From the NCBI RefSeq assembly GCF_002858925.1, contig NZ_PJRS01000049.1, forward strand, positions 1-64,000: a stretch of DNA of 64,000 nucleotides, given 5' to 3'. The notes under the pieces were generated by a model. The model was not told the origin of the DNA and made no database searches. It worked only from the letters and a program-made list of their open reading frames with translations. Shown in pieces: positions 35,589 to 43,803 of this stretch (position 1 is its first letter; every line of letters begins with the position of its first letter). Source of the DNA: Caulobacter zeae. Lineage in GTDB: Bacteria; Pseudomonadota; Alphaproteobacteria; Caulobacterales; Caulobacteraceae. The translations under genes and the position numbers were made by a program.

Positions 35589-36206
35589 ATGATGAGAGCC
35601 GTTCGCATAAAGGGTTTGAGCCTCTCGCGGGGCGAGCGGACCCTGTTTTCGGGGCTCGATCTGGACCTCGAAAACGGTGACGCCGTGGCCCTCACCGGCC
35701 GCAACGGGGCCGGCAAGACCAGCCTGCTGCGGGCCGTCGCCGGCCTGCTGCGCCCCCAGGCCGGAACCATCGGTTTCGAAGGCTCCGCAGGGCGGATACT
35801 GGAGGCCGAAGCCGCCCGCGCCGACCACCTGCACCTGGCCGGCCATCACGACGGCCTGAAGTCGGCCCGCACCGCCTGGGAGGAGCTCTTGTTCCAGGCC
35901 CGCTGGACCGGTGGGACCGAGGCTTCGGCCCGCGCCGCCGTCGAGCGGCTGGAGCTTGGCCGCCTGCTCGACCTGGAAGTCCGCCGCCTGTCGGCCGGCC
36001 AGCGCCGCCGCGTCTCCCTGGCCCGGCTGCTGGCCAGCCCCCGCCGCCTGTGGCTGCTGGACGAGCCGATGGCCCCGCTGGACGCCGCCCACCGCGCCGC
36101 CTTCGGCGCGATCATGGCGCAGCACCTGGCGGGCGGCGGCATGGTGCTGGCCGCCGTGCACGACCCCCTGCCCGTCCCCGCCCGCCTGGTGGAGGTCGGC
36201 GCATGA
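35589..36206 (+). CDS. ccmA: Cytochrome c biogenesis ATP-binding protein CcmA
   Basis: 205 residues. Nucleotide-binding subunit of the CcmAB(C) complex that releases haem-loaded CcmE during System I cytochrome c maturation. Walker A is GRNGAGKTS (about 37-45, with Arg in place of the common Pro), the LSAGQRRRVSLARLL signature and LWLLDEPMAPLD Walker B follow, and the switch histidine is in AAVHDPLP. The frame is open upstream but homology starts at MMRAVRIKGLSL. The ATGA overlap with ccmB indicates translational coupling. Only ccmA and ccmB are here; ccmC, ccmD and ccmG lie 21 kb away in the same window. Confidence 0.92.
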   Translation: MMRAVRIKGLSLSRGERTLFSGLDLDLENGDAVALTGRNGAGKTSLLRAVAGLLRPQAGTIGFEGSAGRILEAEAARADHLHLAGHHDGLKSARTAWEELLFQARWTGGTEASARAAVERLELGRLLDLEVRRLSAGQRRRVSLARLLASPRRLWLLDEPMAPLDAAHRAAFGAIMAQHLAGGGMVLAAVHDPLPVPARLVEVGA

Positions 36207-36868
36207 GGGGGTTCGGCGTCCTCTTCCGGCGCGAATTCGCCCTGGCCTGGGGCCGGGGCGGCGGACCGCTGCTGGCCCTGGCCTTCTACGCCTGCGTCGT
36301 CACCCTGCTGCCGCTGGCCGCCGGCCGCGCGCCCGAGCGCCTGGCGGGCCTGGCCCCCGGCATCGCCTGGCTGGCCCTGGCGCTGGCCGCCCTGCTGTCG
36401 CTGGAGCGCCTGTTCGAGCGCGACTTCGAGGACGGCGCGCTCGACCTGCTGGCCCTGGGCCCCGCTCCCCTGGAGGCGGTCGCCGCCGCGAAATGCCTGG
36501 CCCACTGGCTGGCGGCCGGCGCGCCGCTAGCCTTGGCCGCGCCGGTGGCGGCGGTGGCGCTCGGCGCCTCGCCCACGATCATGCCCCTGCTGTTCGTCTG
36601 CGCCCTGGCAGGGGGCCTGGCCTTCTCGTTCCTGGGCGGACTGGGCGCGGCCCTGTCGCTGGGCAGCAAGCGCGGCGGCCTGCTGGTGGCGGTCATCGTC
36701 CTGCCGCTCTACGCCCCGCCGGTGATCTTCGGGGCCGGCGCGCTGGACGCCCTGACTGGCGGCCTGCCGTGGACCGGCGGCCTGCTGTTCCTGCTGGCCT
36801 ACAGCGCCGCCGCCGTCGCGCTCAGCCCCCTGGCCATGGCCGCAGCCTGCCGCAACGCTCTCGACTGA
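36203..36868 (+). CDS. ccmB: Haem exporter permease CcmB
   Basis: 221 residues, six membrane segments. FRREFALAWGRGG at the N-terminus, LFERDFEDGALDLLALGP (the cytosolic coupling region that contacts CcmA) and the PPVIFGAGALDA loop are family marks. Its start overlaps the ccmA stop by 4 bp (ATGA). Acts in the inner membrane with CcmA in cytochrome c maturation. The next gene, 157 bp downstream, belongs to an efflux operon. Confidence 0.93.
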   Translation: MRGFGVLFRREFALAWGRGGGPLLALAFYACVVTLLPLAAGRAPERLAGLAPGIAWLALALAALLSLERLFERDFEDGALDLLALGPAPLEAVAAAKCLAHWLAAGAPLALAAPVAAVALGASPTIMPLLFVCALAGGLAFSFLGGLGAALSLGSKRGGLLVAVIVLPLYAPPVIFGAGALDALTGGLPWTGGLLFLLAYSAAAVALSPLAMAAACRNALD

Positions 36869-36939
36869 GGCTGGAAAGCCACCCCGCCATGGGGATTTTG
36901 CGGCGCCGCACAATGACGCGGCGACGGCGGATTGATTTT

Positions 36940-36955
36940 TGGACGAAATCGTCCA
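36940..36955. promoter_or_regulatory. Palindromic TetR-type operator of the efflux operon
   Basis: TGGACGA-AA-TCGTCCA: perfect 7-bp arms with a 2-bp centre, located 70 bp before the EmrA-like gene. TGGACG/CGTCCA half-sites are common among TetR-family repressors, and the third gene of the operon encodes one, so autoregulation is likely. Confidence 0.6.
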
Positions 36956-36968
36956 TTTATCCCCCGTC

Positions 36969-37002
36969 GCGTCCGACAGGCGAACATTGATCCGTCGGAC
37001 GC
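36969..37002 (+). promoter_or_regulatory. Inverted repeat in the emrA-like leader
   Basis: GCGTCCGAC (36969-36977) and GTCGGACGC (36994-37002) form a 9-bp stem with a 16-nt loop, 24 bp before the start codon. It is distinct from the operator just upstream, and may be a leader hairpin or a second binding site. Confidence 0.4.
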
Positions 37003-37025
37003 CTACCTCCTTTCAGGATTTGGCC

Positions 37026-38138
37026 ATGGCCGAGACGAAGAAGAAGAAGCTGGTTCCGCTGCTGGTGGCCGGCGTCGCCGGCGTGGCCATCCTGGCCGGC
37101 GGCGTGCTCTGGTACATCGACAAGCAGCGCTTCGAGAGCACCGACAACGCCTTCGTGCAGGCCGACACCGTCTCGGTCAGCCCGCAGGTCACCGGCTATG
37201 TGGCGCAGGTCCTGGTCGCCGACAACCAGCGCGTCGAGGCCGGCCAGGTGCTGGCCAAGATCGACCCTTCGACCTTCCAGGCCAAGCTGGACCAGGCGAT
37301 CGCCAACGCCGCCGCCCTCGACGCCGCCATCAAGGGCGTCGACGACAAGGCCATCCTCGAACAGGCCCTTATCCAGCAGCGCCAAGCCGGCGTCGCCAGC
37401 GCCCAGGCCGACGCCGGCCGGGCCCGCGCCGACCTCGCCCGCTACGACTCCCTGGCCAGGCAGGGCTGGGTCTCGCAGCAGAAGGTCCAGACCGAGGCCG
37501 CCGGCGCCAAGCAGTCCGACGCCACCGTCGCCAGCGCCCAGGCCGCCCTCGAGGCCGAGCGCCGCACCGCCTCGGCCCTGGGCTCGGCCCGCGCCCAGAC
37601 CGTGGCCCAGGCCGCCGCCGCCCACGCCGCCGTCGACCAGGCCCGCATCGACCTGGAACGCACCGTGATCCGCGCCCCCGCCGCCGGCGTGGTCGGCGCC
37701 CGCACCGTGCGCCCCGGCCAGCTGGTGCAGCCGGGCGTGGTCCTGATGTCGGTGGTGCCGCTGGGCCAGAGCTTCGTGGTCGCCAACTTCAAGGAAACCC
37801 AGGTCGCCCGCCTGCGCGTCGGCCAGCCGGTCGAGATCAAGGCCGACGCCTTCGGCAAGCAGAAGATCGTCGGCAAGGTCGACAGCTTCGCCCCGGCCAC
37901 CGGCCAGGAGTTCGCCCTGATCCCGGTCGAGAACGCCGTCGGCAATTTCACCAAGATCACCCAGCGCCTGCCGGTCAAGATCGCCGTCGACCGCGCCGGG
38001 GCCGGCGCGGCCCTGCGCCCTGGCCTGTCGGTCGAGGTCAAGGTCGACGTCCGCGACCGCTCGGGCCCATCCTTTGCCGAAGCCGGCCAGGGAACCGAGC
38101 AGGTCGCCCGCGCGCCGACCGCGACCCAGGCCCGCTAA
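37026..38138 (+). CDS. HlyD/EmrA-family periplasmic adaptor
   Basis: 370 residues from the ATG giving MAETKKKKLVPLLVAG. One membrane anchor (about 10-30), then the first lipoyl half (SPQVTGYVAQVLVADNQRVEAGQVLAKID), an alanine/glutamine-rich alpha-helical hairpin (about 100-210) and the second lipoyl half with IRAPAAGVVGARTVRPGQLVQPG, followed by a beta-barrel domain. Joins the MFS pump encoded next door to an outer-membrane channel. Operon: adaptor, pump (12 bp later), TetR repressor. Confidence 0.93.
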   Translation: MAETKKKKLVPLLVAGVAGVAILAGGVLWYIDKQRFESTDNAFVQADTVSVSPQVTGYVAQVLVADNQRVEAGQVLAKIDPSTFQAKLDQAIANAAALDAAIKGVDDKAILEQALIQQRQAGVASAQADAGRARADLARYDSLARQGWVSQQKVQTEAAGAKQSDATVASAQAALEAERRTASALGSARAQTVAQAAAAHAAVDQARIDLERTVIRAPAAGVVGARTVRPGQLVQPGVVLMSVVPLGQSFVVANFKETQVARLRVGQPVEIKADAFGKQKIVGKVDSFAPATGQEFALIPVENAVGNFTKITQRLPVKIAVDRAGAGAALRPGLSVEVKVDVRDRSGPSFAEAGQGTEQVARAPTATQAR

Positions 38139-38150
38139 GGCCGCGCCGTC

Positions 38151-39746
38151 GTGACCGACGCCGCCCTGCCCGCTTCCGCCAAGCCCGCCCCGGCCAAGAC
38201 CGCGGGCGAGGTCGACTGGACCAAGCTGTTCCTCGGCTTCGGGGCCATGGTCATCGGCCAGTTCATGGCCATCCTCGACATCCAGATCGTCGCGGCCTCG
38301 CTGCCGCAGATCCAGGCCGGCGTCGGGGCCAGCGCCGACCAGGTCAGCTGGATCCAGACCGCCTACCTGATCCCAGAGGTCGTGATGATCCCCCTGTCGG
38401 GATATCTGTCGCGCCTGTGGGGCACCCAGCGGCTCTACATGGCCTCGTGCCTGGGCTTCATCCTGATGAGCGTCGCGACGGGCCTGTCCTCGTCGATCGA
38501 CATGATGATCCTGACGCGGGCGCTGCAGGGCTTCATCGGCGGGGCGATGATCCCGACGGTGTTCGCCGTGGCCTTCACCGCCTTCCCGCCCGAGCGCCGG
38601 ATCACCGCCAGCGTCATCATGGGCCTGATCGTCACCCTGGCCCCCACCGTCGGCCCGACCCTCGGCGGCCACCTGACCGAGTGGCTCTCCTGGCGCTGGC
38701 TGTTCTTCATCAACGTCCCGCCCGGGATCCTGGTGCTGTTCGCGGTCGCCAAGTGGGGCGACTTCGACAAGGGCGACCCTAGCCTCGCCAAGGGCTTCGA
38801 CTGGTCGGGCCTGGCCTTCATGGCCGTCTTCCTGATGAGCATGCAGTACGTTCTGGAAGAAGGCGCCAAGGAGAACTGGTTCGAGGACGACCTGATCCTG
38901 GGCCTGACCGTCGTGACCGTGGTAACCGGCGTCGTCTTCATCTGGCGCCAGCTGACCTACAGGAACCCGATCGTCGAGCTGAAGGCCTTCGCCAACCGCA
39001 ACTTCAGCATCGGCGTGATGATGACGGCGATCTCGGGCGCCAGCCTGTTCGGCGGCACCTTCCTGCTGCCGCAGTTCCTCAGCCGCGTGCGGGGCTATTC
39101 GGCCTCGGAAGTGGGCACCACCATGGTGGTCTCGGGCCTGTCGATGTTCGCCACCGGACCGATCGCCGGCCGCATCGTGCGCAAGGTCGATCCGCGCATT
39201 CCGATGTGCATCGGCTTCCTGCTGGCGGGCTGGGGCATGTACATGGCCCACGGCGTGACCAAAAACTGGGGTTTCTGGGAATTCGCGGGGGTCCAGGCTT
39301 GTCGCGGCGTCGGGGTCATGATCGCCATGATCGCGACCCAGCAGATCACGATGAGCACCCTGCCCCAGCACATGGTCAAGAACGCCTCCGGCCTCGTGAA
39401 CCTGTCGCGCAACACCGGCGGCGCCATCGGCCTGGCGTTGCTGGCCACCAGCATCACCCAGCAGACCGCCCTCTATTTCGGCGACATGTCGTCGAAGGTG
39501 GCGAACGGCGGCGAGGCGGCGACGATGATGGCGGGCCTGGCCGCGCGCATGCAGCAACTGGGGGTCAGCGACCCCGACGGCGCGGCGCGCAAGGCGATCG
39601 GCAACATGATGAACCAGCAGGCCACGGTGCTGGCCTTCGGCGACAGCTTCACCCTGCTGGCCTACGGCTGCTTCGTCGCCGCCGCAGTCAGCCTGCTGGC
39701 CGCCCCGCCCAAGGTCATTCCCCCGCCCCCCTCGGACGCCCACTGA
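38151..39746 (+). CDS. DHA2-family MFS drug efflux pump (EmrB/QacA type)
   Basis: 531 residues from a GTG start, 14 membrane segments. Signatures: AILDIQIVAASLPQIQAGVGAS (motif D1 of the 14-TMS group), DQVSWIQTAYLIPEVVMIPLSGYLSRLWG (motif A region) and LAPTVGPTLGGHLTEWLSWRWLFFINVP (motif C). Proton-driven export of hydrophobic compounds in complex with the EmrA-like adaptor. The stop codon overlaps the start of the TetR gene (TGATG). Confidence 0.94.
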   Translation: MTDAALPASAKPAPAKTAGEVDWTKLFLGFGAMVIGQFMAILDIQIVAASLPQIQAGVGASADQVSWIQTAYLIPEVVMIPLSGYLSRLWGTQRLYMASCLGFILMSVATGLSSSIDMMILTRALQGFIGGAMIPTVFAVAFTAFPPERRITASVIMGLIVTLAPTVGPTLGGHLTEWLSWRWLFFINVPPGILVLFAVAKWGDFDKGDPSLAKGFDWSGLAFMAVFLMSMQYVLEEGAKENWFEDDLILGLTVVTVVTGVVFIWRQLTYRNPIVELKAFANRNFSIGVMMTAISGASLFGGTFLLPQFLSRVRGYSASEVGTTMVVSGLSMFATGPIAGRIVRKVDPRIPMCIGFLLAGWGMYMAHGVTKNWGFWEFAGVQACRGVGVMIAMIATQQITMSTLPQHMVKNASGLVNLSRNTGGAIGLALLATSITQQTALYFGDMSSKVANGGEAATMMAGLAARMQQLGVSDPDGAARKAIGNMMNQQATVLAFGDSFTLLAYGCFVAAAVSLLAAPPKVIPPPPSDAH

Positions 39747-40354
39747 TGCCCAGGATCGCCGGACAGATCGACGTCGCCAAGACCGAGGCCATCCTCGACG
39801 CCGCCGTCGAGGTGATCGGCCAGCGCGGCCTCTCGGCCCCGATGGAGGAGATCGCCCGCCGGGCCGGGGTCTCCAAGCAGACGGTCTACAACCACTACGG
39901 CTCCAAGGCCGAGCTGGTGAAGGCGCTGATGGCCCGCCGCGTGGCCCGCATCACAGCTCCGCTGCGCGAGCCGGGCGCCATCGACAATCCACGCGAGGCG
40001 CTCGAGGCCTTCGCCCGCTCGATGCTGGAGACGGTGATCACCACCAACGGCTATTCGGTGCTGCGGGTGATCATCCAGGGCGCGGGCGAGATGCCCGACG
40101 TCGCCAACGAGGTGTTCGAGGCCGGTCCCCGCCAGACCCGCCGCCAGCTGGCCGCCTTCCTTGAGACAGAAACGAAGCTTGGCCGCCTGGCCGTCGACGA
40201 ACCCGAGCAGGCCGCCGAGTTCTTCGCCGGCATGGTGCTGGGCCACAGCCAGCTGCGTGCCTTGCTGCGCCTGCCGTCCGACCGCACCCCCGAGCAGTTC
40301 AACGCTTTGGCCACGGCCGCGGCGGCGCGGTTCATGCGGGCCTACGCGCCTTAG
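39746..40354 (+). CDS. TetR-family repressor of the efflux operon
   Basis: 202 residues from the ATG in TGATG. N-terminal helix-turn-helix: KTEAILDAAVEVIGQRGLSAPMEEIARRAGVSKQTVYNHYGSKAELVKAL. The C-terminal part (EFFAGMVLGHSQLRALLRLP) resembles the TetR_C_7/AefR-like ligand domain. Being last in the pump operon, with a palindromic operator before the first gene, it probably represses its own operon until a pump substrate binds. The end overlaps the convergent toxin gene by 4 bp (TTAG). Confidence 0.92.
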   Translation: MPRIAGQIDVAKTEAILDAAVEVIGQRGLSAPMEEIARRAGVSKQTVYNHYGSKAELVKALMARRVARITAPLREPGAIDNPREALEAFARSMLETVITTNGYSVLRVIIQGAGEMPDVANEVFEAGPRQTRRQLAAFLETETKLGRLAVDEPEQAAEFFAGMVLGHSQLRALLRLPSDRTPEQFNALATAAAARFMRAYAP

Positions 40355-40689
40355 ACGTCCTGCATCCCTCCGTGGATGTCTCGCTGGCCATGGAGCACGC
40401 GCCAGACATCCACGTGGTCGTTCCGTTCGAAGTAGAAGATCAGATAGGGGTAGCGCTTCAACTGCCAGGTCCGAAGGCCTGGGCGTTTCAGAATGTAGGC
40501 GTAACGCGGCGACCCCGCGGCTGAACGCTCGCCTATGATCCGATAGGCTTCATACAATGCCTCGGCGAAATACAATGCCTCGGCGAAGCCGAGAGCCGCC
40601 GTCACACCCGCTTGAGATAAATACCAACTCACCGCCGCTTCGACATCGGCCTCGGCCTCAGTTCGCGGGATGACCGGCTTGAAGCTCAC
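40351..40689 (-). CDS. RelE/ParE-family toxin with internal duplication
   Basis: 112 residues from a GTG that overlaps the antitoxin stop (GTGA). ParE/RelE-like fold: FKPVIPRTEAEADVEAAVSWY (helix 1), then the GFAEALYFAEALYEAYRII helix, SPRYAYILKRPGLRTWQLKRYPYLIFYFERND (the central beta strands) and VDVWRVLHGQRDI (conserved VLHxxRD end). An exact 18-bp tandem repeat (40552-40569 and 40570-40587) duplicates FAEALY in the second helix. ParE toxins poison gyrase, RelE cleaves mRNA; which applies here is not clear, and the duplication may have weakened the toxin. Confidence 0.88.
   Translation of the reverse strand: MSFKPVIPRTEAEADVEAAVSWYLSQAGVTAALGFAEALYFAEALYEAYRIIGERSAAGSPRYAYILKRPGLRTWQLKRYPYLIFYFERNDHVDVWRVLHGQRDIHGGMQDV
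40552..40587 (-). repeat. Perfect 18-bp tandem duplication within the toxin gene
   Basis: ATACAATGCCTCGGCGAA occurs twice head to tail with no mismatch (plus-strand reading), in frame, adding six residues to helix 2. The lack of any difference points to a recent event. Confidence 0.95.
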
Positions 40690-40919
40690 CCTTGCTTCAG
40701 GATCCGAGCGCGGAGATCGTCGAAATAGGCGCCGTCGGCCACACGACCCGGAGGCGACATCTCGCCTTTGCGCAGCAGTGCATTGAGCGCCTCGCGATCT
40801 TGCTCCTGGCGGATCAGGTCGCGCACGTAATCGGCCTCGCCGTCATAGCCATGCGCGGCGGCCTGCTCCTCGACAAAGGCCTGAAGCGTCTCGGGCAGAG
40901 CGATGTTGAGCGTGCTCAT
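40686..40919 (-). CDS. ParD-like antitoxin
   Basis: 77 residues from the ATG giving MSTLNIALPETLQAFVEEQ. N-terminal ribbon-helix-helix pattern (LNIALPETLQAFVEEQAAAHGYDGEADYVRDLIRQEQ) typical of ParD/CopG-type antitoxins, followed by a charged C-terminal tail (about 48-77) that would wrap around the toxin. It is the first gene of the pair and overlaps the toxin gene by 4 bp, the standard arrangement for translational coupling and autorepression. Confidence 0.9.
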   Translation of the reverse strand: MSTLNIALPETLQAFVEEQAAAHGYDGEADYVRDLIRQEQDREALNALLRKGEMSPPGRVADGAYFDDLRARILKQG

Positions 40920-40956
40920 GGGTGAAACGCTAACACGACGCCCGGAAAGCGCCCAC

Positions 40957-40987
40957 GAAAAAGCCCGGCGGATCGCTCCGCCGGGCT
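40957..40987 (-). terminator. Intrinsic terminator of fabI
   Basis: 11-bp stem AGCCCGGCGGA (40962-40972) with TCCGCCGGGCT (40977-40987), TCGC loop, and a U-run in minus orientation (A-run 40958-40962). It ends the fabA-fabB-fabI operon. Confidence 0.92.
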
Positions 40988-41015
40988 CGGTTCGTTCCAT
41001 CGAGGACGAAAGCGA

Positions 41016-41831
41016 TCAGCCTTCGGCTTCGTCGGGCATGCCCATCATGTGGAAGCCGGCGTCGACGTGGACGACTTCGCCCGTGGTCGAGCGGCCCAGG
41101 TCCGAGACCAGCCACAGGGCGGCGCCGGCGACGCCTTCCATCGAGGTGTCTTCCTTCATGGCGCTGAAGGCGCGGCCCTGGGCGATCATGCCGCGGCCGC
41201 CGGCGATGCCGGCCAGGGCCAGGGTGCGCATGGCGCCGGCCGAGATGGCGTTGCAGCGGATGCCCTTGGGGCCGAGGTCCCGGGCGATGTAGCGGGTCGC
41301 CGCTTCCAGGGCGGCCTTGGCCACGCCCATGGTGTTGTAGTTCGGGATGGTCCGCTCCGACCCCAGATAGGTCATGGTGATCAGCGAGCCGCCGTTCGGC
41401 ATGATCTTGGCCGCGCGCTTGGCGACGTCGACGAAGCTGAAGGCCGAGATGTTCATGGCCGTGAGGAAGCCCTCACGGGTGGTGTTGTCGACGAACGAGC
41501 CCTTCAGCTCGTCCTTGTTGGCGAAGGCCACCGAGTGGACCACGAAGTCGAGCGTGCCGAACTTCTCCTCGACGGCGGCGAAGGCCGCGTCCATCGAGGC
41601 GTCATCGGTGACGTCGGCCGGGATCAGGGTGTTGACGCCGATGCTCTCGGCCAGCGGGCGCACGCGGCGCTCCAGCGCCTCGCCCTGGTAGGTGAAGGCC
41701 ATCTCGGCGCCCTGGGCGGCCAGCTGGCTGGCGATGCCCCAGGCGATCGAGTTGTGGTTGGCCACGCCCATGACCAGGCCCTTCTTGCCCGCCATCAGCT
41801 CGCCCTTGGGGAATGCGTAGTCGTCGGCCAT
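41016..41831 (-). CDS. fabI: Enoyl-ACP reductase I
   Basis: 271 residues. NADH-dependent reduction of enoyl-ACP in fatty acid elongation. GLVMGVANHNSIAWGIA is the cofactor loop of FabI, DFVVHSVAFA follows, and the Y-x6-K catalytic pair is in NYNTMGVAK (Y165, K172) with the second tyrosine Y155 in TYLG. An internal ATG (MAGKKGLV) is an alternative start. Last gene of fabA-fabB-fabI, 86 bp after fabB, followed by a terminator. FabI is the triclosan target class. Confidence 0.95.
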   Translation of the reverse strand: MADDYAFPKGELMAGKKGLVMGVANHNSIAWGIASQLAAQGAEMAFTYQGEALERRVRPLAESIGVNTLIPADVTDDASMDAAFAAVEEKFGTLDFVVHSVAFANKDELKGSFVDNTTREGFLTAMNISAFSFVDVAKRAAKIMPNGGSLITMTYLGSERTIPNYNTMGVAKAALEAATRYIARDLGPKGIRCNAISAGAMRTLALAGIAGGRGMIAQGRAFSAMKEDTSMEGVAGAALWLVSDLGRSTTGEVVHVDAGFHMMGMPDEAEG

Positions 41832-41917
41832 CGGTCGGCTCCTTGGATCTTGGATCGCTGGTTAGCAGGCGGGGTTCCGCTTCGGAACCCGCCCGCCCCG
41901 GCGTGTCTGGAAAAGGC

Positions 41918-43132
41918 TCAGTCGGCCTGGCCGAAGATCAGCGTGCCGTTGGTGCCGCCGAAGCCGAAGCTGTTGGACATCACCGTGTCGAGCGGCTTGT
42001 CGGCGCGCTCGCGCAGGATCGGCAGGTCGGAGAACTCGGGATCGAGGTTCTCGATGTTGGCGCTCTCGGCGGCGAAGCCGTTCTTGAGCATCAGGATCGA
42101 GTAGATCGCCTCCTGCGCGCCGGCCGCGCCCAGGCTGTGGCCCGTCAGCGACTTGGTCGACGAGATCAGCGGCGCCTTGTCGCCGAACACCTCGCGCACA
42201 GCGCCCATCTCCTTGCTGTCGCCGACCGGCGTCGAGGTGCCGTGCGGGTTCAGGTAGTCGATGGCGCGGCCGCCGGCCTGGGCCATGGCCAGCTTCATGC
42301 AGCGGGCCGCACCCTCGCCCGACGGGGCGACCATGTCGTAGCCGTCGGAATTGGCGGCGTAGCCGATCAGCTCGCCATAGATCTTGGCCCCGCGCGCCTT
42401 GGCGTGCTCGTACTCCTCGAGCACGACGACGCCGGCGCCGCCGGCGATCACGAACCCGTCACGGTCCTTGTCGTAGGCGCGGCTGGCCACGGCCGGGCGG
42501 TCGTTGAAGTTGGTGCTCATGGCGCCCATGGCGTCGAACAGGTTCGACAGGGTCCAGTCCAGCTCCTCGCAGCCGCCGGCGAAGACGATGTCCTGCTTGC
42601 CCAGCTGGATCTGCTCGGCGCCCGCGCCGATGCAGTGGGCGCTGGTCGCGCAGGCCGAGCTGATCGAATAGTTGATCCCGCGGATCTTGAACCAGGTCGA
42701 CAGCACCGCCGACGGACCCGAGCTCATGGCCTTGGGCACCGCGAACGGACCGATCCGCTTGGGGCCCTTTTCCTTCGTCGTGGCCGCGGCCTCGACGATG
42801 ACGCGGGTGGACGGACCGCCCGAACCGACGATCAGGCCCGTGCGCTCGTTGGAGATGTCGCTCTCCTCGAGGCCGGAATCCGCGATCGCCTGTTCCATGG
42901 CGATGTGGGCGTAGGCCGTGCCGGGCGCCAGGAAGCGGGCGGCGCGGCGATCGACCAGGCCTTCCCACTCGATCTGGGGCGCGGCGTGCACCTGGCAGCG
43001 GAAGCCGAGTTCCGCGTACTCCGGCGCGGCGACCACGCCCGACTTGGCCTCGCGAAGCGAAGCCAGCACCTCGTTGGCGTTGTTGCCGATGGACGAGACG
43101 ACGCCCAGTCCCGTGACGACGACGCGACGCAT
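41918..43132 (-). CDS. fabB: Beta-ketoacyl-ACP synthase I
   Basis: 404 residues, condensing enzyme with the Cys-His-His triad: C161 in SSACATSAH, H297 in NPHGTSTPVGD and H332 in KSLTGHSLGAAG. RRVVVTGLGVVSSIG at the N-terminus is typical of KAS I/II; the adjacent fabA makes FabB, the enzyme that elongates cis-3-decenoyl-ACP for unsaturated fatty acids, the best call. Operon position: 69 bp after fabA, before fabI. Confidence 0.95.
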   Translation of the reverse strand: MRRVVVTGLGVVSSIGNNANEVLASLREAKSGVVAAPEYAELGFRCQVHAAPQIEWEGLVDRRAARFLAPGTAYAHIAMEQAIADSGLEESDISNERTGLIVGSGGPSTRVIVEAAATTKEKGPKRIGPFAVPKAMSSGPSAVLSTWFKIRGINYSISSACATSAHCIGAGAEQIQLGKQDIVFAGGCEELDWTLSNLFDAMGAMSTNFNDRPAVASRAYDKDRDGFVIAGGAGVVVLEEYEHAKARGAKIYGELIGYAANSDGYDMVAPSGEGAARCMKLAMAQAGGRAIDYLNPHGTSTPVGDSKEMGAVREVFGDKAPLISSTKSLTGHSLGAAGAQEAIYSILMLKNGFAAESANIENLDPEFSDLPILRERADKPLDTVMSNSFGFGGTNGTLIFGQAD

Positions 43133-43201
43133 ATCAGTACCTCTTTCTCCCCGATCGCCGGAGCCGGCTCCTTGAACAGAACGGCCGGCCTGTCGGTTGG
43201 A

Positions 43202-43717
43202 TCAACCCGCCATCTGTTCGGCCGTGAACAGGCCGACCTTGAGGTCCTTGGTTTCGTAGATCACCTTGCCGTCGGCTTCCATGACGCCGTCGCCGATGCC
43301 CATGACCAGCTTGCGCATGATCACGCGCTTGAGGTCGATCTTGTAGACGACCTTCTTGACCTCGGGGGTCACCTGGCCGGTGAATTTCACTTCGCCCACG
43401 CCCAGGGCGCGGCCGCGACCCGGCGCGCCCGACCAGCCCAGGAAGAAGCCGACCAGCTGCCACATGGCGTCCAGGCCCAGGCAGCCGGGCATGACAGGGT
43501 CGCCGATGAAGTGGCAGCCGAAGAACCAGAGGTCCGGGTTGATGTCGAATTCGGCTTCGACATAGCCCTTGCCGTACTTGCCGCCCTCGGATTCGATCCG
43601 GACGATGCGATCGAACATCAGCATCGGCGGCACGGGCAGCTGGGCGTTGCCGGGGCCGAACATTTCGCCCCGGCCGCAGGCCAGGAGCTCTTCGAAGGTG
43701 TAGGCGCTCTTTTGCAT
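43202..43717 (-). CDS. fabA: 3-hydroxydecanoyl-ACP dehydratase/isomerase
   Basis: 171 residues. Introduces the double bond of unsaturated fatty acids. The active-site histidine H69 is in WFFGCHFIGDPVMPG and aspartate D83 in LGLDAMWQLVGFF; MLMFDRIVRIESEGG is also typical. First gene of fabA-fabB-fabI. In many alphaproteobacteria an Irr/Fur-type regulator precedes fabA; here an SH3-domain protein gene lies upstream instead. Confidence 0.97.
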   Translation of the reverse strand: MQKSAYTFEELLACGRGEMFGPGNAQLPVPPMLMFDRIVRIESEGGKYGKGYVEAEFDINPDLWFFGCHFIGDPVMPGCLGLDAMWQLVGFFLGWSGAPGRGRALGVGEVKFTGQVTPEVKKVVYKIDLKRVIMRKLVMGIGDGVMEADGKVIYETKDLKVGLFTAEQMAG

Positions 43718-43803
43718 GCGAACGCCCCTAGCACGGCGCCGGGGCGGGCCTCAATGTTACATTCGGCGACAATTGGTGAGAGACCCGCCGAAACGGGTCG
43801 AAA

